Shown piece by piece: positions 30,801-40,845 of a stretch of DNA of 64,000 nt. Each line of letters starts with the position of its first letter. The stretch's first letter is position 1. The translations under genes were made by a program, and so were the position numbers. The notes beneath the pieces were generated by a model. The model made no database searches, had not been told where the DNA came from, and saw only the letters and a program-made list of their open reading frames with translations. Source of the stretch: Fistulifera solaris (Eukaryota; Bacillariophyta; Bacillariophyceae; Naviculales; Stauroneidaceae); the NCBI GenBank assembly GCA_030295235.1, contig AP026126.1, positions 186,001 through 250,000 on the forward strand, read 5' to 3'.

Positions 30801-31763
30801 ATGAAGGACGAAGATGTTAACCCGGAAGATGAAGTCGAAAGTGGCTCCGATGAGGAAAAGTCGACTTCATCGGAAGAATCGGAGGACGACGATTTGGTGC
30901 TGGAAGGAGTTGTGATGCGAAATCCGGAGGTTCCATCCTCGGACGAAGATAGCGAGGATGAGGATGAAAAAGATACAAAACCTCGTTCGAAAGAGAAACG
31001 AAAAGAATCAGTGCACGAAAAAGTGGGCAAAAAGAAACGGAAGAAAATTGCCGACGATGAGGATCTCCAAGTGGAGTTTCTTTTTTGTGACATGGACGAA
31101 AAGTTCTTTCACGGTGTCAAAAGTCTTTTGAATAACAGCAGTACAATTTATCAAACACACGCATCCAGCCTCGTCGATTTGATGATATCAAACGTGCAAG
31201 TGGGGACGGTCGTTTCCACCGAAGGAGATGAAGACGGCAATGTATTCGGCTTTGCGTCGGTTCTGAATGTAACAACTTACCAGGATGCACCAGCCATTCA
31301 ACATTTGAAAGAGGAGTGTCTGAGTAATTGCCCGAAGGATCATAAAGAAGAGCTTGAAGTTGTACTTTCCGGAAAAACAAAGCGACCAGCTGGTTTTCTG
31401 ATACACGGACGAATGGTCAATCTGCCGCTCGAAATTGTAGATGTTTTGCATGATCAACTAGTTATGGATATGGATTGGGCAGTGAACAATGCTGAACCAG
31501 AAGACCGAAAGTCGTTTGATTTCGGCGCTTTTGTCGTCTTGGCTCCTTGTCAGAAAGAAGGAGGGTCCATGGTGTATCGTTACTTTGATGACGAGATTTT
31601 TGCTGATAGAGCTGAATTCGTTTTCACTTTGGATGCCCCAAAAAGCTTTTCCAAAGAGGAAAAACAATACATCAATGTCATTGTCTTGACTAAAACGGGC
31701 CACCGAGATGCAATGAATGATTTGAAAAAGATGATCCATGGAGCGATACCAGTGCAGTCTTAA
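30801..31763 (+). CDS. BCP1: BCP1/BCCIP family protein
   Basis: From ATG 30801 the product has 320 residues. An acidic, Ser-rich N-terminus (SGSDEEKSTSSEESEDDD) and a basic patch (KEKRKESVHEKVGKKKRKK, a likely nuclear signal) precede the conserved domain. The domain includes VEFLFCDMDEKFFHGVKSLL, VGTVVSTEGDEDGNVFGF, RPAGFLIHGRMVNLPLEIV, YRYFDDEIFADRAEFVF and MNDLKKMIHGAI. This is the BCCIP/Bcp1 fold, an acetyltransferase-like domain. Yeast Bcp1 chaperones ribosomal protein L23 and aids nuclear export; animal BCCIP binds BRCA2 and p21. ATG 30759 is an alternative in-frame start. It lies directly downstream of Ku70. Confidence 0.88.
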   Translation: MKDEDVNPEDEVESGSDEEKSTSSEESEDDDLVLEGVVMRNPEVPSSDEDSEDEDEKDTKPRSKEKRKESVHEKVGKKKRKKIADDEDLQVEFLFCDMDEKFFHGVKSLLNNSSTIYQTHASSLVDLMISNVQVGTVVSTEGDEDGNVFGFASVLNVTTYQDAPAIQHLKEECLSNCPKDHKEELEVVLSGKTKRPAGFLIHGRMVNLPLEIVDVLHDQLVMDMDWAVNNAEPEDRKSFDFGAFVVLAPCQKEGGSMVYRYFDDEIFADRAEFVFTLDAPKSFSKEEKQYINVIVLTKTGHRDAMNDLKKMIHGAIPVQS

Positions 31764-31827
31764 GACACATAACATTAGTGCTGTTGTTTTTCAAGCATAA
31801 ACATTAGTCTAAGTCGGAAAGTTGTGC

Positions 31828-33535
31828 TTATGCACTCACGCGGCTGAAGGCGGTATCGCACTGGACGAGCCATGGGCATTGTTCGTGGAGAAACTCCCAC
31901 GCTGCGACGGACCCTAGTTCGCTCTCCGAGGATGAAGCCAGAAGGCGGTAGCGTAGGTCGTCACTACTACGTATTGCGTATACGGCATCCACAAAAGCTC
32001 GAAGGCGGGGCAGTACAATGGTTGTCCAGTTTGTCTTGTGCTGCAGAGCGGGATCGTCCAATGACACGCGCGAGACAAGCATGTGTGGCTTTCCTTCTTT
32101 ATGCTGGGACTCTGATACTTTCCCAGCTTTGGCGCTATCTTGCGTCAAGTCGGATTTAAGAAAGTCTTTGATTGTCGACTGTGGTTCTCTGTTCGATTCT
32201 CCGTCATTCGGCGTCGTCTTGTCATCCTGTCGAAGTACCTGGACGATGTCGGCGTCATTAACCCCGTACATTAAGCAATAAATTGATACCTGAATCTGCT
32301 CATAAAGTGGAGGAGGAGAATGAAGACGCCTCATTCTCTGCTTACATTCAACGATTATTGATCGGATGCTCCAACTGTCATCGTCATTAAGGTCCGCGGC
32401 CTCTTCGTTTTCGAATGGTGATGTCAATTCATCACGGATCCCGTCGACACTCCCTAAAATATAAAAGTACGGAGTCACTTTATCTTCCACCTTTTCCATC
32501 GTGACTGAAAGTGTGCTCTTTGTAGTTTTCAACATATCCTTCTTTGTGTCGGTTGATATTGTCAGTTCGACCTCTGCTTCGACGAACGCGTCTAGTTCTA
32601 TCAAATCATTTTTCTCTCTGCCGCTCGAATTGGCTTTCGATGATATACAAGACGCGGAAACGGAAAGGGGAGATCGATCAGCATTCAATTCTACTGATGA
32701 ACTCGGCATGCAAGCGTCGACTTTGCATTTGGAATCGACCGTCTCTGAGACAATCGTCAAATCTATAACCGTTTTTTGCTTCTTATTGTTGGGTGGGCTA
32801 ACACAATCACCGTGTTCCGTCGGACGAACGGGGAGAGACTCTGCCTCCTTGATGGGTACAGCGGTTTTCAAGTCTCCCATGTCTGGCTCGTCGGTGAAAT
32901 CTTCCGATCGCGCAAAAGCCCAAGAACGGATCGCGGCGTTTCGTTCGCTGACCGGCCATCCACACAGTTTTTGATATTCATCCAACGCCGCATTTTCATG
33001 TACTACTCCATAGTTTGTATCCACCGCACTTCGAACCCCCTCTCGAAATTGTTCCCATTCTCTAGGACTCAAGTGTCTCTTGACCTCTTGGGATGCCAGC
33101 GTCGACTTGAGGGCTTGTGCTTTTTCAATGGTCGTCACTTTCCCCCCTCTTGACGGTCTGTAAAGCTTCTCTTAAAGTTTTGTCGACTCCCGCCTTTTTC
33201 GCAAGCGCATTCAATGCTTCTTGTGGAGTGATCATTGTCAATCCCAGCAATTGCGCGTCTTTTTGCAGTAAAGCTCCTCCCCAATGTCCTTGGTAAACGA
33301 GCTGCAGAAGAAGCTCCGGTAAATTCTTGTACGGATGATAACCCGCCATGGCTGCAACGTTGGATGCGGATATTCTCAATGAATGATTTTGAAATTGAAA
33401 CTCGAGCAAGCGCGCTTGCATGACATCGAGCATCGTTAGGCTCGTATTTTCCGTTGTCGGGGGCAATTTTGCACTGTGATCTGTCATCGATGTATCATTT
33501 CCAATGCGCTCTGTCGGTTCACATTGCTGGTCCAT
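31828..33535 (-). CDS. PD-(D/E)XK nuclease-like protein (YqaJ/RecB-type)
   Basis: From ATG 33535 the protein has about 570 residues. The N-terminal part shows LRISASNVAAMAGYHPYKNL, the pattern with which YqaJ/lambda-exonuclease-like nucleases begin (I-x-AS-x-x-A-x-x-G-x-x-PY). After a charged, Ser-rich, low-complexity middle, the core follows at about residue 365: ILGSVDGIRDEL (motif II Asp), SIIVECKQRMRRL (the E-x-K site) and LYEQIQVSIYCLMYG (the Q-x(6)-Y motif). All three catalytic motifs are present, so it may be active on DNA. The two frames meet at a C6 run on plus (33142-33147), one base too long. It lies two genes from Ku70. Confidence 0.65.
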
Positions 33536-33925
33536 GGCATAAGTCTACTGTAGCAATGTAGATTATTGTCGCACGCTTTAAGTAAAAAGCTTTTACAAGA
33601 ATCTATAAAAAACGATACTGGTAAAGCAAAGAAGATGAGCGCCATATGGTCGCCGCTCTACGTTTGTTTTGATACGAATGAATGATTCACGTAAGAAATT
33701 CTCTAGAGTATTACGTTATACGTAGTCGCGGAGTGATTACGTAGTACGGTTTACCATTAATGGTTCGTTATGGCAAAAAAAACAACTCCCGTAGGACGAT
33801 AAAAATGGATACAAGGTCTTACATCTTCGATTATTCCGTATCCATGCCATGGTATTTGCTGGAATGTATGCTTTATGAATTCCGTTGACTTACACATCAA
33901 CGCACTCAGAGGTAAAGGTCGGCTG
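33536..33925. other. Intergenic region
   Basis: 390 bases between two minus-strand genes. No supported feature. Confidence 0.4.
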
Positions 33926-34852
33926 CTATCTGCAAAGACATCGAAACAGGCATCGCTCTTCATCATCGTCGCTGATAGTGGGGCTTGCACTAACCGTTGG
34001 TTCACTGCTTATCGAAGGGGTGCCGCTAGGCATCGAAGTGATCGAGGGCGCCAAGGACGGCTGCCATGAAGGGGCTGCACTGGGTCCACAGCGGGCCGGT
34101 GGGAAAGAGGATAGCTCACAAATCCCGTTCTGTATAAATTCGTCGTAAGCGCTGACTTTCGTATAAATGGCCGACGTATTAACTCGTGCGCAACCAATGC
34201 CCACGGATACGATTCCCACTTGCAGATTGGTTCCAGCTACTAGTAAGGGACCTCCCGAGTCACCATCGCAGCTATCTTTTCCCCCCACCAATTCACCGGC
34301 ACATATTTGCGTATTTCGATCGCCCAAAATATTCATGTTCGGCATCGTCTGACAAACTTCATAGTCTTGGACGGTAACTTGCACTTGCTGCAATGTAAAC
34401 GACAACACCCCGGTCTCGGATGTCTTACCAAATCCCATGACATCGACTTTCGAATCGAGCGCCGGAATCAAACTGTTTGTGTTAAGTTCAACGAGTGCAG
34501 CAGAACTCGGATTTTGTAATCTCAATAGTCGAATGTCATTTTCTTCATTGCCGGTGGCGTTGAAGGCAGGATGTACTAGCGTGCCGATGACCAGTTTCGA
34601 TTCGGCCCCATTGCCATCCAACCGTTTCGCGCCAATCGAAACCGTCCGACCGACGAAGGATGTACAATGTGCCGCCGTTAACACGATATCCGGATGAATG
34701 AGAGAGCCGCCGCACGTTGGGTTGAAAAGGTGAACATAATACGGAAAAGAACCGGCTGGAACGGGTGTTCCTCCAACGACGCTTGTAGAAACGCTGGCGC
34801 TCACCAGCTGAATTATAAGGGAGATAAGCGAGAATGCAACGAGTAGTTGCAT
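33926..34852 (-). CDS. Secreted trypsin-like serine protease (S1A)
   Basis: A 308-residue intact protein with a signal peptide (MQLLVAFSLISLIIQLVSA). The mature chain begins near VVGGTPVPAGSFPYYV. The catalytic triad is complete: TAAHC (His, about residue 62), NDIRLL (Asp) and DGDSGGPLL (Ser). The Asp six residues before the catalytic Ser (KDSCDGDSGG) predicts cleavage after Lys/Arg. The C-terminal 60 residues are a Pro/Ser-rich tail with repeated PSxxPS units (QPSLAPS, MPSGTPS), as in diatom secreted or wall-associated proteins. It has almost no propeptide. Extracellular digestion or wall function is inferred. Confidence 0.9.
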   Translation of the reverse strand: MQLLVAFSLISLIIQLVSASVSTSVVGGTPVPAGSFPYYVHLFNPTCGGSLIHPDIVLTAAHCTSFVGRTVSIGAKRLDGNGAESKLVIGTLVHPAFNATGNEENDIRLLRLQNPSSAALVELNTNSLIPALDSKVDVMGFGKTSETGVLSFTLQQVQVTVQDYEVCQTMPNMNILGDRNTQICAGELVGGKDSCDGDSGGPLLVAGTNLQVGIVSVGIGCARVNTSAIYTKVSAYDEFIQNGICELSSFPPARCGPSAAPSWQPSLAPSITSMPSGTPSISSEPTVSASPTISDDDEERCLFRCLCR

Positions 34853-35124
34853 TTGGTAGTTCTCTCTATATTGTCTGTTGTTGCTTGTGCCACATTATGT
34901 TGATCATGTCCTTTCTTTTATGTGCTTCGAATTTCGAATATTATTGCATGACTTCGTGGTTACGCGCACCTCTGTCAAATGACTATTCGAAAAATTCGAA
35001 AAGTCCTACCGGTAACGGAGTGTACCATACTGAGTGGTGGGAGTGGGCAGTGTCATGAAGCTAGAGAGCGAACGACGAGTCTTAAGTCCTAAACCGTCAA
35101 GTTTTCTTTCCAACCGCGCTCTCT

Positions 35125-37014
35125 CTAATGCTTTTTCTTGTGATGATTCGTTCGACGTTTATACTTTGTCATGTGGGATGAATTGCTTTCGGTAGGTTTT
35201 GATGTCTGAAATTTCGCCAGTTCTTCCCACAACCAAGTCTTCCAGATATCGACAACATAGTCCAGTTCCGGCAGACGATCGACCCATTCTGCCGCAATAA
35301 GTGTAAGTGTGATAGTCTTCTCTTGCATGTCACGATGTGATCTTCGTGTATGCCTTTTGCTGAAAGCGTAGAATTTGTGGACGATTGGTTTCAGATGAAC
35401 GTACAGAAGGACGCTGATCATAATCATCCACGCCAGATACTCGATAGCTGAAGTCAACCAAGGAATTGCAGAATTTTCGAATGAATGATAACTGTCTAGC
35501 TCGGGAGTGAAAATTGCTTGAAGTGATTGTATCCTTTTGTTGAGCAGTTCCATCGTAACGTGAGCCTCTCGGTTCAACAACTCATCGATGAGCGAAACGA
35601 ACCAAACCAATACATCGTTCGGTTCCAAGGATGGTGTCGAGACATTGTGTTCAGCACCAATAAACTTCAAAATTGCTTTGCCTAATTCTCGTGGGGATTG
35701 TGGATGGTGCTCCAAGCACAAGATGGGAGGACCCACGTTCTGTATGACATCATAACCTCCTCCATTGCAGCTCGTCACAATACCAACCACTGGCTTGAAA
35801 CGCACGAGACTATCCCAAACGTATGCTGGGTGTTCCATGGTCACAAAAGCGGGTTGAAGTTCTTCGAAACTCTCGTCCCATCTTACCACGACGAAATTGG
35901 AGGGACCGCTCCATCGCTTTGCTCTGCCGGCGTTGTCTTCTGGTTCCATTGCACTAGTCTGAGCAATTTCCTGCAAAGATGCCCGTGCTAAGGAAAGAGC
36001 CTGCATCAATGTCCGAGATGATATTCTTCCCTGTGAAGTGTCCGGAAATGTCACGGCCAAGACCAAAGTGGGTGTATCTGTCAAAGCAATAGGGCTACCA
36101 AGTGCTGCAGTGTTCGAAAATGCATTTGGTAGACAAGGAACACAAGGTGAAAGGAGTGGTGATGGGATGCGCAGTATATTGGAAATCGACACATTTTGAA
36201 GTGTCATCAAAAGTTGATTCTCTCGCGTCCAAAAATCCGATAACGTTCGTAGACGATCCAATCCAAACTGGGTGCGAAGGCGATTCAACTCCACAAACTC
36301 CTTCATTTGATCCAGTATCTGTAGACGATCGTAAATGACCCGTATAAACCAAGTATACCACGGTTGATTTGATGCGATTGGTCCGAAAATTCGGCGTAAA
36401 TGGTTGGTTCCTTCCAAGAGGACGACTGTGGGCAAATGAAGGAGTTCGGCCACCACCATCCCGGCAACAAAGATTCCATCCGTCACGACCAAATCGAAAG
36501 GATTCGATTGCAGTTCACTGTGCAGCTCCTTGACAAGCCCAGCAGCACTTTGAATTTCGCAAGCAAAGGCGTCATTACAGTTAAAGGAAGGCTGGTCGAA
36601 GGCCCGAAACGTTAGTAAGGATTGTGCCTGAGTGTGATCGGCACAAGGTATCCTTGGCAATAGATCACGTAGAATCTGATGTTCGGAATATTGATAAAAT
36701 AATGTGACTCGGTAACCACTGGTTAACAAGCCTGCGGTGATACTCATTAAAGTATCGACGGAAGCTTGACTCGCAACTAAAAACAAAGCAATGTGTGCAT
36801 TCCCCTCGGGTGCATACAACGAAACGCCCGGCTCCTCGTACATGCATAACTCGCACGAACTCGAAACAAAACTTTGCATTGCATTTTTCGTATTGTTCGT
36901 TGAACGACATCGTTGATATTGGGAAGTAGTCGATGATGAGGAAAGAGTCGTGATGCTCACGACGCAAAGAACCAGAATAATCAGCAGCATCGTCCCTGCA
37001 CGTCGAACAATCAT
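35125..37014 (-). CDS. Membrane-anchored UDP-glycosyltransferase-like protein (GT1-like)
   Basis: A 629-residue intact frame. The N-terminal hydrophobic segment (TMLLIILVLCVVSITTL) is a signal or anchor. The N-terminal fold shows HIALFLVASQASVDTLMSIT and FDLVVTDGIFVAGMVVAELL plus LPTVVLLEG, the pattern of UDP-glycosyltransferase acceptor domains. The donor domain is divergent but keeps FKPVVGIVTSCNGGGYDVI and PPILCLEHHPQSPRELGKAI, in the place of the UGT signature. A second membrane span (LAWMIMISVLLYVHL) lies near residue 550, followed by a strongly basic tail, as in ER-lumenal UGTs. Donor and acceptor are unknown. It is divergent from the fucosyltransferase-like gene at 37466. Confidence 0.65.
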   Translation of the reverse strand: MIVRRAGTMLLIILVLCVVSITTLSSSSTTSQYQRCRSTNNTKNAMQSFVSSSCELCMYEEPGVSLYAPEGNAHIALFLVASQASVDTLMSITAGLLTSGYRVTLFYQYSEHQILRDLLPRIPCADHTQAQSLLTFRAFDQPSFNCNDAFACEIQSAAGLVKELHSELQSNPFDLVVTDGIFVAGMVVAELLHLPTVVLLEGTNHLRRIFGPIASNQPWYTWFIRVIYDRLQILDQMKEFVELNRLRTQFGLDRLRTLSDFWTRENQLLMTLQNVSISNILRIPSPLLSPCVPCLPNAFSNTAALGSPIALTDTPTLVLAVTFPDTSQGRISSRTLMQALSLARASLQEIAQTSAMEPEDNAGRAKRWSGPSNFVVVRWDESFEELQPAFVTMEHPAYVWDSLVRFKPVVGIVTSCNGGGYDVIQNVGPPILCLEHHPQSPRELGKAILKFIGAEHNVSTPSLEPNDVLVWFVSLIDELLNREAHVTMELLNKRIQSLQAIFTPELDSYHSFENSAIPWLTSAIEYLAWMIMISVLLYVHLKPIVHKFYAFSKRHTRRSHRDMQEKTITLTLIAAEWVDRLPELDYVVDIWKTWLWEELAKFQTSKPTESNSSHMTKYKRRTNHHKKKH

Positions 37015-37465
37015 ACTGAGAGGACCATGACTTCCTCTTCTTCCAGCTGAGAGTATAGAAAGTAAGGTAATTTAATCATCAAGCGTGCAAATGTTGCAAA
37101 CGAAAGGCAAAATGCGACGAATGCAAAAAGTTGTAAAAATCGAATGGAGCGACGTGCGACGACGATTCCTCATTTTTTCACTTATTTCCTTCTATTTTCT
37201 TCACACAGACCGCTAAGACACTTTCCGGCACCCATATCGATCGAGCTTTCAGAACCTTAACGCTATCGGAGCGACTGCTTTTTGCAGCAGTCACAATCAC
37301 ATTATTTTCATTCTTTTTCCATCATATGATGATGATGAATAAATGAAAAGAACATGCCAGAGACGATTTGAAGTATTCATCATTGATCGAACGTGTACCA
37401 ATCTGTTTTGGTTTGCTGGCTCGTCTGCTCAATTGGCTTGTTCGTTCGAAAAAGAGCGCAAGATC
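37015..37465. other. Divergent intergenic region (GT1-like / fucosyltransferase-like)
   Basis: 451 bases between two divergent glycosyltransferase-like genes; a candidate shared promoter. An in-frame ATG at 37343 could extend the next protein by 41 residues. It is disfavoured because it would place a long tail before the membrane anchor. Confidence 0.4.
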
Positions 37466-39250
37466 ATGCGTTCGTACGTTCTCGTCATGATACTGGTGGT
37501 GGTCCTTGTAGCAATCCGGTTCTATCAAATTATCTGGATCGGTCATCCAGATTATTCGTTTAGTAATGTAGAGAAAGAATCCAATGATTCACGCAGTAAT
37601 TCACTTAGCATATCACATATCACCGAATGTCTCGGTTTGAATTCGAACGAATGGATCCAAGGTCCGCGTCGCGGTAATGTGGATCATGAAATGGATGATG
37701 CTTTCCTTCAGACGATGATACTGAATGTACCTTATATATTGCGAGATGGAATCTCATCGATTTTAGATACGACATTATGCCATCGCGATTCGCGATTTCG
37801 GAATGAAACCGAACAGGATGATGAGGATGAAAGAACCATCCGACTTTGGGTAGTCCGATTAGTCTATCTGGCATTTCATTATCATCAACATCAATGGGCT
37901 GTTCCAGAAGCCGAGAAGCGTGGGGACAACTGCAAGTTGTCAGAACAAAGTATTGGGAAATTTGATTTCGAATGCCCCGACGCCAAATTTCTGTTGGTAC
38001 CTTTACGAGGACATGGACTTGGAGCCAATCTTCGTACCGACATTGTACCAGCACTCTTGGTGGCACTGGTGTCGAATCGAGTCGCTGTTTTCGTCAACAA
38101 TGCGCCCGAAGGAGATGAAGATGTCACCAAGCCGTGGCCGCTAGCGTCGTGTGATCGGAAGGACTATCAATGCTTTTATCTCCCCGAGACCCCTTGTACC
38201 TTGACCCTGCAAGATATCCGTGAAGCTCATGTATTCCAGAATCGGGTCGATTTCCGTCGGGCCCTCAAACAAAGTATCCTTCCCAGCGGGTTTCATGACA
38301 AAAAGGTCTGGCTGTTCAAACATACGTCCGGTCATACTATACAATTACCCAAATTGGCCGTCGCCAGACTCCAAAATTATTCAAATCACTTGTTGAATCA
38401 GTTACCTGACAATGATTATCGGCTGCCGACACTACGAAAGGCTGTGGAAGCGATAGGGTACGAAGATCCGCCGAGAGAAGGTCTCAATTATGCCATGGCG
38501 AATCTAAAAGTACATCATGCGTTAGAATTTTACGCCATGCGACCCAGTCTTCCAAGTAAACGGAAACTGAAGCAAATTTTGCAAGATGTATTACCCAACG
38601 ACTTTGATCCCGAATACACGGTTGGTTTACCAGTGCGAGGTAAGGTTGCGTACCGTGGCCGTGGTGTGCAATAGCAACGACAGGAAATGTGTCTCAGTTT
38701 GAAGCGTCTTTCTCAGCCTCCGACAAGTGTCGAAAAGAAAGCGAATGCATTAACTTTGAGCTACACATGCAAGCTGCTGCGGAAGTTTGGAACAAGCATC
38801 TGGATGCCACACACGGAACCCGAAATCCTGTCGTGCTTTTTTACATCGGAATCGCGCCAGGTGGTAGCCGAACAAAAACAGTTCACAAGCAATTCCTCGT
38901 TCTTTTACGAGCAACACAACCTCTCCTTTGCGTTTGACTTTGTCGTCAATCACCATGACGTGACACCCGACACGGGATATCTACCCGACGCCGCAGAAGC
39001 ATTCTCCGCCGATGACGCAATGCTTTCCGCCGTGTCGAGTTTTCAACTCCAACTACTGGCCAGGACATCAGTGGGGAACTGCTGCTCTCATTTTCACCAC
39101 CTACTGAACGATTTCCTCATCGAAGGCTGTGGTGCGACACACGAAAACCAATTTATGTGTTTGCAAGAATCGGCCGATCCGCTTTTGCATGTATGCTGTG
39201 CGTGGCATAGTGAATGTAAAAGGGCGAAAGCGTTGAAAGCACTGGAATAA
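37466..39250 (+). CDS. Type II membrane protein, fucosyltransferase-like; paralogue of the gene at 25849-27688, two exons
   Basis: The exons are 37466-38639 and 38717-39250. A signal-anchor (MRSYVLVMILVVVLVAI) is followed by the same order as its paralogue: GLNSNEWIQGPRRGN, VYLAFHYHQHQW, GKFDFEC, GHGLGANLRTD, CDRKDYQCFYLPETPC, GLPVRASDKCRKESEC, FTSESRQVV, DVTPDTGYL, AMLSAVSSFQLQLLARTS and NCCSHFH. A Golgi/ER glycosyltransferase of the GT23/O-FucT type is inferred from RxSDK, TSES and the AMLSxxSS segment. Unlike the paralogue it has a 77-base intron exactly at GLPVR/ASDKC. In exon 2 the T6 run at 38837-38842 is one T too long for VVLFTSES. About 569 residues. Confidence 0.6.
38640..38716 (+). 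other. Intron of the fucosyltransferase-like gene
   Basis: 77 nt, GTAAGG...TCTCAG, phase 1. It is absent at the same codon of the paralogue at 25849-27688. Confidence 0.82.
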
Positions 39251-39380
39251 ATGCAAGTATTTCTAATATTACGGCGTTACGGTATTGCGGCAACGCATAC
39301 GACGCGATCAAACATGTCATCAGCAAACTATAGATGCCGCTTAAGGGTACAGTCGGTCCAGCTAGATTGAGTGCTGCAAA

Positions 39381-40232
39381 TCACCTTCCGGGCGAGGTAC
39401 ATTCATCATGTACAGCTGCCGGAGCCAGTGTCTGGCCTCGAACAAATTGTTGACGACAGCAGGGACAACCTTGCGATTTCGTCGAATGCCGTAGTAGCCA
39501 CGGTTTAATACAATCGTCATGAAAGCAATGCACGCAACTTCTGTTTGGAGACCAGACAATAGTCTCGTCTACTTGGTAAGGTTCTCTGCAGATAGCACAT
39601 TCTTCCGACACGACTCGAAACTTCATTAATTCGGATGTCATGGATTCTCCAGGTCGGGGTACCATCCATTGAAGTCCATGATCCGGATCATTTCCGGTCT
39701 TCTTTTTCGAGTAATTTTCTAAAATATGATTTTCTTCTAGAACCATTGAAAATCCTTTTAATCTCTTCTCAAGTTTGCGTCTTCGGCGATTCAACGATTT
39801 CTCACTGCGGTCATCGTGTGGTGCTTCCCCGTAGTTCGACCAAACAAACGAAGCAATCGAAAGGCAAGCCGGAACGACGACTCCTAAAAAGATGGAAATC
39901 AGCCACGGAAGTACGACCCGGAAATGCCCCGAAAATAGCGTAGGCCCCAGCGCCAGCGCGGTCTGCTCCGAAGGCTGCCGTCCGTCCCATAAGGCCACCC
40001 ATACTTTTTCGAATTGCATTTCAAATTCACCAAAATCAATGACTCCCGCTAAATGAGGTTTTCCCTGCTGTTCATTGAGTTGCAATTTCATTGAAGAAAA
40101 AAGGATGTAAATGGAACCCAACGGCGCCAAACTGAGGAGCAGTACGACGAGTGAAAGGATTCGGGATGTCGCGGAACGTGTTGTTCGTAGAATCCGCCAG
40201 AGCTCATGGGAATGTGCTAAAACGATCGTCAT
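39381..40232 (-). CDS. Membrane RING-H2 E3 ubiquitin ligase
   Basis: A 283-residue intact frame from ATG 40232. Two hydrophobic segments (about residues 24-46 and 108-132) place it in a membrane. The C-terminal RING finger reads CAIC, then a 17-residue loop, CVHCFHDDC and CPCC. That gives the C2-CxH-x2-H-x2-C-CxxC ligand order of RING-H2 fingers. Such proteins transfer ubiquitin from an E2 to membrane or secretory substrates. The segment between the membrane and RING parts is basic (LNRRRRKLEKRLKGFS). Its substrate is unknown. It converges with the preceding fucosyltransferase-like gene, leaving 130 bases. Confidence 0.82.
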   Translation of the reverse strand: MTIVLAHSHELWRILRTTRSATSRILSLVVLLLSLAPLGSIYILFSSMKLQLNEQQGKPHLAGVIDFGEFEMQFEKVWVALWDGRQPSEQTALALGPTLFSGHFRVVLPWLISIFLGVVVPACLSIASFVWSNYGEAPHDDRSEKSLNRRRRKLEKRLKGFSMVLEENHILENYSKKKTGNDPDHGLQWMVPRPGESMTSELMKFRVVSEECAICREPYQVDETIVWSPNRSCVHCFHDDCIKPWLLRHSTKSQGCPCCRQQFVRGQTLAPAAVHDECTSPGR

Positions 40233-40845
40233 TGCGTGGATTCAAGAAATACAATTGATCTGCTCTTTTTTCTTGTAGAGGTTACTGATGGAGGACGGCA
40301 ATGGTAAGATGACGACTCGAAAGGAAAGAATAATACCCGGTAGATCAGAGGAGCACGTCTAAACAACAAAACAACAGAGAGTGAATCTGACGAAAATGGA
40401 GCTTGCGGCGCATGTTTTGGCATCCTGCCAAAATCTACGGCAGCATTTCTAATGGCGAACCATGCGAACAGAAAAGACTTCGGTTGGTCCAGTAGCGCAT
40501 GAAGTCCTCTGGTACTTTTGAGTTAATAGAAATGGTTTTAGTATGCAAGAATTAGAAATTTTTTTGGCCTTTTTCGTCCAATGCATGTGCATTATGTTCC
40601 GACTTTCGGTATCGTTTAAGCTCCCAGCAGAAAAGTAAAGAAGACATTAGGCATGTCACATAAGTGATAATCAACAAACGCTAACTAAACTGTGTTGTTA
40701 TTGTCCACCTTAGCTTTCCAATTACAGAGATAAACTGCAACGGAATTTCTTCTTCTTGATATCTATCGCTTTAAGAGTGTCTCGATAGTCTGGACTTGAG
40801 ACATTCATACGCGCTTTAATCTTTTATCTTGCCGCCGGACGCAGG
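40233..40845. other. Intergenic region
   Basis: 613 bases between the divergent RING and GT32 genes. No repeat or RNA recognised. Confidence 0.4.
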
